Origin: Polyangium sp. 6x1
Lineage (GTDB): Bacteria > Myxococcota_A > Polyangia > Polyangiales > Polyangiaceae
Direction: 5' to 3'
Assembly: GCF_029946515.1 (NCBI RefSeq)
Contig: NZ_JARZHH010000024.1
Coordinates: 62,001 to 126,000 of the forward strand
Length of the DNA: 64,000 nucleotides
The notes beneath the pieces are model-generated. The model had not been told where the DNA came from. It saw only the letters and a list, made by a program, of their open reading frames with translations, and ran no database searches. Shown here piece after piece: positions 41,490 to 48,266 of this stretch. The first letter of the stretch is position 1; every line of letters starts with the position of its first letter. The position numbers were made by a program, and so were the translations under genes.

Positions 41490-42197
41490 GTGAACTTTCT
41501 CCTGCACAGGCACCTCGCGGAGGCGCACACGGGCTCGCGCGCGGCCGGCGCAGGCGCGATGCTGCCGGACCTCTGGCGAATGGCGGACAGGCGCGTGCGA
41601 CCGCGCGGCCCCGAAGGCGCTGGAGGGCCGCTCGGAGGGCGGCTCGCGGAGGTGCTCGTGGGGATCCAGCACCACGTGGCGAGCGACCATTGGTTTCACG
41701 GCCACCGGGTATTCCTCGAAGGAGAAAAGCTCGTCGCGGCGCGCATTCGAGAGGCGGGCCTCGCGGCGAAGCGAATGGGCCTGCTCGCGCACGTCACCTG
41801 GGAGATGTGCCTGGACGGCGCGCTCCTGCGGCGCGCGGGCTTCGAGGCGACGCGCGCGGCCCTCACCGAGGGGTTTTCGGCGATCGAGGGTGATTTCGAT
41901 CCCGCAGCGACGATGCACCATTTCGGCGCGCTCGGGCGGACGGCGGAGGAGCGCGCCGCGTTCGACGCGCGGATGAAGCGGCTCCGCGCGGAGATCGAGC
42001 GGGGGCCGTGGATCGAGGGGTACCAATACGGCGAGGGGATCGCGCTGCGCGTCTCCGGGGTGCGGGCGCGGCTCGGGCTCGCGCCGCTCGACGCGTCCGA
42101 TCACGCGCGGCTCGGGCATGCGCTCGACGACGTGGCGCGCGAGGCCGACGCGATCCTGGAGGAGATCCTGCGCGCGCCCTCGCCGCTCCCCGATTGA
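41490..42197 (+). CDS. AcpH-like (ACP phosphodiesterase-type) protein
   Basis: The 235-residue protein begins MNFLLHRHLAEAHTGS, like the MNFLAHLHLA start of acyl-carrier-protein phosphodiesterase, and has an HHVASDHWFHGHRVF metal-binding-like motif near residue 62. The family removes the phosphopantetheine arm from ACP or, in distant members, hydrolyses related phosphodiesters. The similarity is limited, so the substrate is uncertain. The GTG start at 41490 lies immediately before this N-terminus. Confidence 0.6.
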   Translation: MNFLLHRHLAEAHTGSRAAGAGAMLPDLWRMADRRVRPRGPEGAGGPLGGRLAEVLVGIQHHVASDHWFHGHRVFLEGEKLVAARIREAGLAAKRMGLLAHVTWEMCLDGALLRRAGFEATRAALTEGFSAIEGDFDPAATMHHFGALGRTAEERAAFDARMKRLRAEIERGPWIEGYQYGEGIALRVSGVRARLGLAPLDASDHARLGHALDDVAREADAILEEILRAPSPLPD

Positions 42198-42209
42198 CGT
42201 TCTGCGCGA

Positions 42210-42860
42210 TCAGCGGGGCTTGCGCTTCGGGCCCGACCTGCGGAAGGGGAAACGAAAGCGCGGCTTTCGATCGATTCGCTCGCCCTCGCGCAGCCACGCG
42301 AATGGATCGGCGAAGCCGGCCATCCAGGGCAAACGCTTGTAGGCGAGGAAGACGAGCTCGCCGTCGCGAATCCCGGCGTCGAGGCGATCTTGCCAGGCGC
42401 CGAGGAGCCGCGGGTCGAGGTCGGGGTTCGTGGAGAAAAACGTCCCCTCCTCGATTCGCTCGGGGAAGCGGAAGCAGACGCCGCCGGCGACGCAGACAGG
42501 GTGGAAGAGGGCCTTTGCGACCCGTGAAATGGCCGGGGCGCGCTCGTCCTCGGGGAGCGCGAGGACGTCGAGGCTCTCGCGCGAGACGGCGACGAGCGCG
42601 AACGAGCGGCCCTCGACGATCGAGAGGCGGAGGTCGTCGACGTCGTATTCGTGGCGGAGGAGATCGGGCGCGGCCTTCGTGGCGTGGTGGACCTTTCGCC
42701 GGACGGGGCGGGCGGCGTCGTAGGGGCCCTTTCCCTGGGCAAACAGGGTGCGGGCCCAGTGCCTCGATTCGGCGAGGGCCTGACCAGGCAAGCCCTCGCG
42801 CCCTTCGAGATCGTCGAAGCCCTCGGATTGCGCGGTTTCGATGTCGTCGAGCCATTTCAT
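42210..42860 (-). CDS. Unknown protein, second of an overlapping pair
   Basis: The 216-residue protein is not recognised. It is soluble and rich in Arg, Asp and Phe. Its middle part has a strand-rich stretch (RLSIVEGRSFALVAVSRESLDVLA), and VCVAGGVCFRFPERI follows. It ends in a basic tail. It overlaps the upstream gene by four bases (ATGA), so the two are probably made together. Confidence 0.65.
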   Translation of the reverse strand: MKWLDDIETAQSEGFDDLEGREGLPGQALAESRHWARTLFAQGKGPYDAARPVRRKVHHATKAAPDLLRHEYDVDDLRLSIVEGRSFALVAVSRESLDVLALPEDERAPAISRVAKALFHPVCVAGGVCFRFPERIEEGTFFSTNPDLDPRLLGAWQDRLDAGIRDGELVFLAYKRLPWMAGFADPFAWLREGERIDRKPRFRFPFRRSGPKRKPR

Positions 42861-44119
42861 GGGAGTCCCCTCGCAAAACGACGTAGAAACGAGCGGATGG
42901 GATGACGCTGGGGCCGATCCTCCGGCGGCGCCTCGCCCCGATAACGCCGCACGACCTTCTCGACGCGGAACCCCTCGTCCGGGAGGAACTCGACCCAGAC
43001 GAGGCCCCAGAAGACCTTGAGGATGTCGTGCCGGGAGGAGAGGACGCCGACGCCGCCGCAATAATAGCGCGTCATGCCGCCGTGCGAGAATTCGAGGCAC
43101 GCCTCGTACCGGTTGAGGCCGGGGCTCACCTTGCCGTCGGGCAGGCGGGTGTGCGAGGGCGGATAGGTCTTTCCTTCCACGACGGGGCCGTCCACGAGCG
43201 CGGCGGCAAAGCGCTTTTCGCCGACCTGCATCGTCTTCGACAAACCCGCGCGGGGGTCCTTCTCCCAGTCGGCGACGAGGGGCTTTTCGCCGCCGCCCTG
43301 GTCCGGATCGGCCCAGACGACGAGCATGCGCGCCTCGCCCGGCGCGCCGATCTGCGCGAGCATGCCGCGCACGAGGCGCACGATGGCCTGGCACTCGCCG
43401 GAGGCGGCGACGTAATCGACCATCGGCCACGCGCCGCCGACGTCGTTGAAATAACGCGGGTGGTCGTACTCCGCGGGCACGTCGGGGCTCGGGAGGAGCG
43501 CATAATACGGGAATCGACGCAAGAAGCACTCGACGATGGCGTGCGGATCCAGGCTGTTCGCGCGCTTCGCCCATTCCACGGCCTTCGCCACGCGCCGCGG
43601 CGTCGCCCCGTCCTCCTTGTAGGGCGCGATGGGCGTGGATCGCGGCGGCCCCAGCGTGACCAGCATGGGAAGGGAGGTGACGGCGGGCGCGATGGACACG
43701 GATTCGGACGCCGACCAGCGCACGTCGAACGAGAGATCGTCGATCTTGCGCGCGAGCGGATTCTCGGAGACGAGGGTGATCGAGGAGGTCCCGGGAGAGA
43801 TCGGAATGGTTTGTCGGAACTGGATCCCTCCCGGGCCTTCGCCCGTCAGGGTGACGGGGCCGGGCGCCGCGGCGGCGTCGAGGGTGAGCTCGAGGCGGAC
43901 CTTTTCGCCGAGGGTATGGCTCACGGGGACGCGGGACGCGGGCGTCCACTCGGGCTCGGGGCAGGCGCGATCGGAGAAGCGCCAGCCGCTCGGTTCGTCG
44001 CAGCCGCGGAGCGTGCCGTGATCGGAATCGACGCGGATCGATTCGATTCGAATGGTGCTCTCCGGCGTCGGCGCGGACGTATCCTCTCCGCGCGGCGGCG
44101 CGCCGCTCGGCTCCCCCAC
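42857..44119 (-). CDS. Unknown protein with transglutaminase-like Cys segment
   Basis: The 420-residue protein has no clear signal peptide. Residues 20-150 look like beta-sandwich. The second half carries SGECQAIVRLVRGMLAQIGAPGEARMLVVW (about residue 240), which resembles the Cys region of transglutaminase/Cys-protease folds. A possible His and Asp follow, but the triad cannot be fixed by eye. A Cys/Tyr-rich region (EACLEFSHGGMTRYYCGG) comes later. It could be an enzyme working with the next gene. No family is named with confidence. Confidence 0.6.
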   Translation of the reverse strand: MGEPSGAPPRGEDTSAPTPESTIRIESIRVDSDHGTLRGCDEPSGWRFSDRACPEPEWTPASRVPVSHTLGEKVRLELTLDAAAAPGPVTLTGEGPGGIQFRQTIPISPGTSSITLVSENPLARKIDDLSFDVRWSASESVSIAPAVTSLPMLVTLGPPRSTPIAPYKEDGATPRRVAKAVEWAKRANSLDPHAIVECFLRRFPYYALLPSPDVPAEYDHPRYFNDVGGAWPMVDYVAASGECQAIVRLVRGMLAQIGAPGEARMLVVWADPDQGGGEKPLVADWEKDPRAGLSKTMQVGEKRFAAALVDGPVVEGKTYPPSHTRLPDGKVSPGLNRYEACLEFSHGGMTRYYCGGVGVLSSRHDILKVFWGLVWVEFLPDEGFRVEKVVRRYRGEAPPEDRPQRHPIRSFLRRFARGLP

Positions 44120-44271
44120 GATGGCCTCCCGGGGCGCGAGGCCGGACCGGGAGAGTAATGCGCCCCCGGGCCGCTACGCCGCCCTCACGGGAAACCTCCG
44201 GTCGAGCCCCCCCGATCGTCAACTGCCGGGGAGGCGGGCCGAGCTGCGAAGGAATGCGGGAGAAATCGAAA

Positions 44272-44757
44272 TCAGCGGACGTCCGCGTGGCGTTTCCGCT
44301 CTGCTTCGAGGTAGGCGCGGCCTTGCTCCGCGGTATCGAAGAACGCGATCGGCACGCCATGCCGCAAGATCGCGTTCGTCGCGCGGTTCAGCATCGTCCC
44401 GAGGATGCGTATGGAGAAAGAGGCGCCGATGACGGCGATGCCGCGGACCGCCTTGGCGCCCTTGGCCTCGCGGACGGCCCAGACCCGCGCGTCGCGGGTG
44501 ACCGAGAGGGAGTGCGCGCTGTCGAAGAGGCAATAGACGCTCCGCTCGTCGCGGCCTATCTCGTCGATGCGCTCGTAGAGCGCCTTCATGTCGTCGCGCG
44601 TGACCTCGCCGCTCCAGCGAACGATGAGGATCGCCCCTTCACGCTTGGACCAGTGCGCCCCCATCCTCACGAAGTCGGGATCGATGTTCGCCACGGTGGA
44701 ACGAAGATACACGCCGGCGCGTGGTGATGGAAGGAGGGGCGAACCACTGACGAACAA
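44272..44757 (-). CDS. STAS/SpoIIAA-like protein
   Basis: The protein of 130-161 residues has alternating strand and helix (GAILIVRWSGEVTRDDMKALYERI, SVYCLFDSAHSLSV, GIAVIGASFSIRILGTML, GVPIAFFDTAEQGRAYL), the pattern of SpoIIAA-like domains that often sense or bind partners. The start is uncertain: ATG 44757 opens the longest frame, but ATG 44664 or GTG 44694 fit the domain boundary better, and the longest form would run across the 44749-44768 element. It is divergent from the first XRE gene. Confidence 0.65.
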   Translation of the reverse strand: MFVSGSPLLPSPRAGVYLRSTVANIDPDFVRMGAHWSKREGAILIVRWSGEVTRDDMKALYERIDEIGRDERSVYCLFDSAHSLSVTRDARVWAVREAKGAKAVRGIAVIGASFSIRILGTMLNRATNAILRHGVPIAFFDTAEQGRAYLEAERKRHADVR

Positions 44758-44768
44758 TGTCCTACCGC
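44749..44768. promoter_or_regulatory. 20-bp shared element, copy 1
   Basis: GACGAACAATGTCCTACCGC is one of three similar 20-bp elements around the XRE pair (see 45323 and 45381), sharing GACGA and GTCCTA-x-CGC. It lies 210 bases before the first XRE start and beside the start of the STAS-like gene. Its role as operator or promoter is inferred. Confidence 0.5.
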
Positions 44769-44977
44769 CGACAATTCGCGCGTGACGAGTTCGTCCAATG
44801 GGTGCAAGATGGACGCGTTCGATGGGTTCGGCGCGACGCGGGGAAGTCGCCGGCGCGCCCGATCTCGCGATCGCGTCTCACGCATCGAGGACGGACGTCC
44901 TCGTGAACCTGAAGAGATCCCGGCACAGGAGGGCCGGTCGGGGATCCTTTTTCGGATCGCCCGAGAACCACATCATC

Positions 44978-45322
44978 ATGCCGCGACGAACCGTTCCCGA
45001 GCCGTTTGCACTCAAGGTGGGCACCCGTATCCGCGAGCTGCGCAAGGAGCGCGGATTGTCGCTCGGAAAGCTCGCCGACGCCTGTTATCTGTCGAAGGGC
45101 CACCTCTCGAGCGTCGAGCACGGGCTCGCCGCGATCACGATCCAGACGATCGAGCGGCTCGCGTACGGCTTCGGCGTGCCCCCGCTCTACCTGCTCACGT
45201 TCGCCGCGGACGACGAGCGCGCGAAGACGGCGGAGCTGCTCCGCGGGATGTCGAACGCCGACGTGCGCAGGATCCGCCGCCGGATCCAGGAGGAGACCGG
45301 CGTCCGCGTCAAGCGCAGCTAG
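44978..45322 (+). CDS. XRE-family regulator, first of a tandem pair
   Basis: The 114-residue protein has an HTH_3-type domain (about residues 18-72) with LADACYLSKGHLSSVEHGLAAITIQTIERLA as the recognition region. A short C-terminal helical tail (ADVRRIRRRIQEETG) may dimerise. The ATG at 44978 matches the N-terminus of the paralogue (MPRRTVPEPFALKVG versus MPRRSVPDPFAMQVG), so a longer upstream frame is rejected. The paralogue starts 238 bases after its stop, and both upstream regions share sequence. It probably binds the nearby palindromic elements. Confidence 0.9.
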   Translation: MPRRTVPEPFALKVGTRIRELRKERGLSLGKLADACYLSKGHLSSVEHGLAAITIQTIERLAYGFGVPPLYLLTFAADDERAKTAELLRGMSNADVRRIRRRIQEETGVRVKRS

Positions 45323-45342
45323 GACGATATTCGTCCTACCGC
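45323..45342. promoter_or_regulatory. 20-bp shared element, copy 2, inside a perfect palindrome
   Basis: GACGATATTCGTCCTACCGC begins right after the stop of the first XRE gene. Together with two bases before it, it contains AGGACGATATTCGTCCT (45321-45337), a perfect 7-3-7 inverted repeat that is likely the best operator of the set. Confidence 0.55.
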
Positions 45343-45380
45343 GCCCCGCGCGCCGCGTCACGACGCGCAGGGCGCGGTGG

Positions 45381-45400
45381 GACGAGTTATGTCCTATCGC
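45381..45400. promoter_or_regulatory. 20-bp shared element, copy 3
   Basis: GACGAGTTATGTCCTATCGC lies 161 bases before the second XRE start and resembles copy 1 in ending ATGTCCTA-x-CGC. Together copies 2 and 3 fill much of the gap 45323-45560. Confidence 0.5.
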
Positions 45401-45560
45401 GGACCATTTTTCGGTTCTCCGTGCGTCCGAGGACGTGCATAGTAGCTGGCCCGTGTGATCCGGCCGATTCGCGCGGGTGGACCATTTCGACGAACTTTGC
45501 GACTTGCCGGCGTGTTTCGCCGGTCGGGCCGCCTTTCGTGGCCCGAGAAAGACGAGGACC

Positions 45561-45902
45561 ATGCCCCGACGATCCGTTCCCGATCCGTTTGCGATGCAGG
45601 TGGGCGCCCGTATCCGTGAGCTGCGCCTCGAGCGAAACATGTCCCTGGCCGCCCTCGCCGACGCGAGCGCGCTGTCGAAAGGCCACCTCTCGAGCGTGGA
45701 GCACGGGCTCGCCGCCATCACGATCCAGACGATCGAGCGCCTGGCGACCGGCTTCGACGTCCCGCCGCTCTACATCCTGACGTTCCCGGCCGAGGACGAG
45801 CGCGCCCACGTGGCGGAGCTCCTGCGGCAGCTCTCGAACGCCGACGTCAAAAAGATCCGCCGGCAGCTCCAGGTGGATCTCGGCATCAAGAAGGCGCGTT
45901 GA
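45561..45902 (+). CDS. XRE-family regulator, second of a tandem pair
   Basis: The 113-residue protein is clearly similar to the one at 44978 over its whole length, with the same HTH (SALSKGHLSSVEHGLAAITIQTIERLA). It differs in the tail, which ends QLQVDLGIKKAR. The upstream 120 bases also resemble those of the first gene (GCCGGTCGGG and CCCGAGAA blocks), so the duplication included regulatory DNA. It is followed by a strong hairpin at 45907. Confidence 0.9.
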   Translation: MPRRSVPDPFAMQVGARIRELRLERNMSLAALADASALSKGHLSSVEHGLAAITIQTIERLATGFDVPPLYILTFPAEDERAHVAELLRQLSNADVKKIRRQLQVDLGIKKAR

Positions 45903-45906
45903 GGGG

Positions 45907-45949
45907 GTTTGGGGGCATAGCTCGGCTCTGCCGAGCGGAGCCCCCAAAC
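45907..45949 (+). terminator. Stem-loop terminator after the XRE pair
   Basis: GTTTGGGGGC (45907-45916) pairs perfectly with GCCCCCAAAC (45940-45949). Inside, GCTCGG pairs with CCGAGC around a 5-base loop. It lies five bases after the XRE stop and before the PI-PLC-like gene. Confidence 0.7.
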
Positions 45950-45971
45950 GAACATCGAGCGCTTCTCGCAC

Positions 45972-46886
45972 GTGACGATCCCGTGTACGCTGAGCGGCGT
46001 GCACGGGACGCGCTTTTCGCTTCACGCTTTGCTTTGGACCGCTTCCTTTGGGCTTCTCGCCTGCGGCTCCGGGGATCCGGCGAATCCGGACCCGGGGCCC
46101 GAAAAGCCCCCGCCGCCCACCGAATGCAACGGCCGCAAAGAGCTCTGCGACAGGCCCTTCGACACGGTGGCGTTCCCCGCGACGCACAATGCCATGTCGT
46201 CGTTCGAGCTCGGCTGGGCCGCGCCGAACCAGAACTTCGGCATGAAACGCCAGCTCGAAGACGGCATCCGCGCGATGCTGATCGATACGCATCGCTGGAA
46301 CGACGATCTCTATCTGTGCCACTCGATCTGCGAGCTCGGGCATACGCTCCTCGTGGACGCGCTCGTCGAGATGCGTGTCTTCCTCGACGCACACCCACAC
46401 GAGGTGGTGACGCTCATCATCGAGGACGGCATCACGCCCGACGAGACGGCCGGCGTGTTCGAGAAAGCCGGGCTCCTCGGGCGCACATATGCGCACGAGG
46501 CCGGCGCCCCCTGGCCGACGCTGCGTGAGCTGCTCCTCGATGGAAAGCAGCTCGTCGTGGGCGCCGAGGGCGAGGGGCCGCCGCCCGCGTGGTATCATCA
46601 CTTCTGGGACATCGCCTGGGACACGCCGTATTCGTTCGACAGCGTGGATGACTTCAACTGCGCGCCGAACCGGGGGACACAAGGGAATGATCTGTTCCTC
46701 TTGAACCACTGGATCGGACCGATCCCGACGCCCGAACGGGGCGAGACGGCGAACGCGTACGAGGTGCTGTCGGCGCGGGCGAAGAAATGCCAGACGGAGG
46801 GCGGGCAGATCCCGAACTTCGTGGCCGTCGATTTTTACGACCTCGGCGCGCTGTTCCAGGTGGTGGACGAGCTGAACGGGTTTTAA
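45972..46886 (+). CDS. PI-PLC X-domain-like lipoprotein
   Basis: The protein of about 300 residues has a lipoprotein signal (GLLAC) and a TIM-barrel of the phosphatidylinositol-specific phospholipase C type. FPATHNAMSS holds the first catalytic His, IDTHRWNDDLYLCHSIC the second His region, and VTLIIEDGI a conserved strand; NHWIGPIPTP and AVDFYDLG close the barrel. It may cleave phosphoinositides or similar lipids outside the cell. The GTG at 45972 or GTG 45999 could be the start; both give a lipobox signal. Confidence 0.82.
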   Translation: MTIPCTLSGVHGTRFSLHALLWTASFGLLACGSGDPANPDPGPEKPPPPTECNGRKELCDRPFDTVAFPATHNAMSSFELGWAAPNQNFGMKRQLEDGIRAMLIDTHRWNDDLYLCHSICELGHTLLVDALVEMRVFLDAHPHEVVTLIIEDGITPDETAGVFEKAGLLGRTYAHEAGAPWPTLRELLLDGKQLVVGAEGEGPPPAWYHHFWDIAWDTPYSFDSVDDFNCAPNRGTQGNDLFLLNHWIGPIPTPERGETANAYEVLSARAKKCQTEGGQIPNFVAVDFYDLGALFQVVDELNGF

Positions 46887-46926
46887 TGCCGGTACGCCGC
46901 GGCGTGGCGGTCGCAGAGCCGAGACC

Positions 46927-48201
46927 CTACCCCCGCTCCGACGCCAGCGTGTCCTGCTTGTGCAACATCAACGCGACGCCGAGCAGCATCGCGGCCCCGG
47001 CGGCAGCGCCGAGGAACGGGGAGACCGGCGAAACGCGGTTGTACATGAAGCCCCACGTGACGGGCCAGATCGTCCGCGCCCAGCTCCCCGTCGATTGCGC
47101 ATACCCGAGCACCGTGCCGCGCTGGTCCTCCCGCGCGAACTTCGACGCCAGCGACGAAATGGAGGGGTTATTGATGGCCACGCCCACGCCGATGAGGACG
47201 TTCGCGAGGACCATCATCCACGAATGCATCGAGAACGCCGCGAAGAGCATGCCCGCGAGCATGAGCGCGGCCGCGCACTCGACCAGCGTGAGCTCGCTGT
47301 AGCGCGCCGAGAGGCGCTTGATCAAGAAGCCCTGGATGATGACCCCGGACACGCCGAAGATCGCGAACATGTAGCCGACCTGCTTCCCCGTCCACCCAAA
47401 ACGATCGTACGAGAGGAGCGGGAAGCCGACGTTCAGGACCGTCATGGCCATGAACGTCAAGAAATACATTTGCAAGACCGCCGCGACGCGTTTGTCGGAG
47501 ACGATCTCCGTGAACGTCGCCTCCTTCCGGGGCTCGTCCCGCGTGGGGCCTCGATAGGCGTCGTGCCCGCCGCGCACGGGCTCGCGCACGGGCCGCGTCT
47601 CCGGCATGAGCGCCGCGGCGAGAATGAGGTCGGCGAAGGCCATCACGGCCGCCGCGATCGGCGGCGCCCAGGGCGCGATCTCACCCGTCATGCTGCCGAT
47701 CACCGGCCCCATGATCATCCCGAGCCCGATGCCCGCCCCGAGCCGCCCCATGGCCGCCGGCCGCTCGCTCTTTTCGGTCACGTCCGCAATCGCCGCCTGA
47801 CACGCGGCCAGGTTGCCCGCCGTCGCCCCCGCGAGCAGGCGCGAGGCGAAGAGACACCAGAGCACCTGGAAGTGCACCGCCGCCGCGAAGAGGACCATGC
47901 TCGCCGCATTGCCGAGCAAGCTCAGCACGATGACGAGCCGCCGACCATACCGGTCGGACAATCGCCCGAGGTACGGCGTGGCCAGCGCTTGCGCCAGCGA
48001 ATAACTGCTGATCAGCATTCCCGTGACGGTGCCCGACCACTGCTCGGACACCATCGGCTTCACGTAAAACGGGAGGAGCGGAATCGTGATCCCGAACCCG
48101 ACGAGGTCGAGGAACACGGTGACGACGACGACGAACAGGACACGGTCGCGCACCTTGCCGCGCGCAGCCGCTTCAGCGGTGGACATGGATGTCTCGAGCA
48201 T
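46927..48201 (-). CDS. MFS transporter, TetA-like
   Basis: The 424-residue protein has about twelve helices. The MFS motif A appears as GRLSDRYGRR after helix 2, and the family start VFLDLVGFGITIPLLPFY is TetA/drug:H+ antiporter-like. A central loop of about 30 residues (RPVREPVRGGHDAYRGPTRDEPRKE) separates the halves. The substrate is unknown. The start may be ATG 48201 or ATG 48186. It converges with the PI-PLC-like gene. Confidence 0.88.
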   Translation of the reverse strand: MLETSMSTAEAAARGKVRDRVLFVVVVTVFLDLVGFGITIPLLPFYVKPMVSEQWSGTVTGMLISSYSLAQALATPYLGRLSDRYGRRLVIVLSLLGNAASMVLFAAAVHFQVLWCLFASRLLAGATAGNLAACQAAIADVTEKSERPAAMGRLGAGIGLGMIMGPVIGSMTGEIAPWAPPIAAAVMAFADLILAAALMPETRPVREPVRGGHDAYRGPTRDEPRKEATFTEIVSDKRVAAVLQMYFLTFMAMTVLNVGFPLLSYDRFGWTGKQVGYMFAIFGVSGVIIQGFLIKRLSARYSELTLVECAAALMLAGMLFAAFSMHSWMMVLANVLIGVGVAINNPSISSLASKFAREDQRGTVLGYAQSTGSWARTIWPVTWGFMYNRVSPVSPFLGAAAGAAMLLGVALMLHKQDTLASERG

Positions 48202-48266
48202 CGGGAGGGACGTGGGCGAGCGTCCTACCCATGCCAGAAAGACAGGCTCCTGTCACGCGAAAATGT

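Noticed and set aside
44798-44977. N-terminal extension of the first XRE protein
   Set aside because: The paralogue aligns from the ATG at 44978, and the extra 60 residues look like translated leader.
48215-48235. Fourth copy of the XRE element before the MFS gene (CGTCCTACCC)
   Set aside because: Only the right half matches; the GACGA half and the spacing are not kept.
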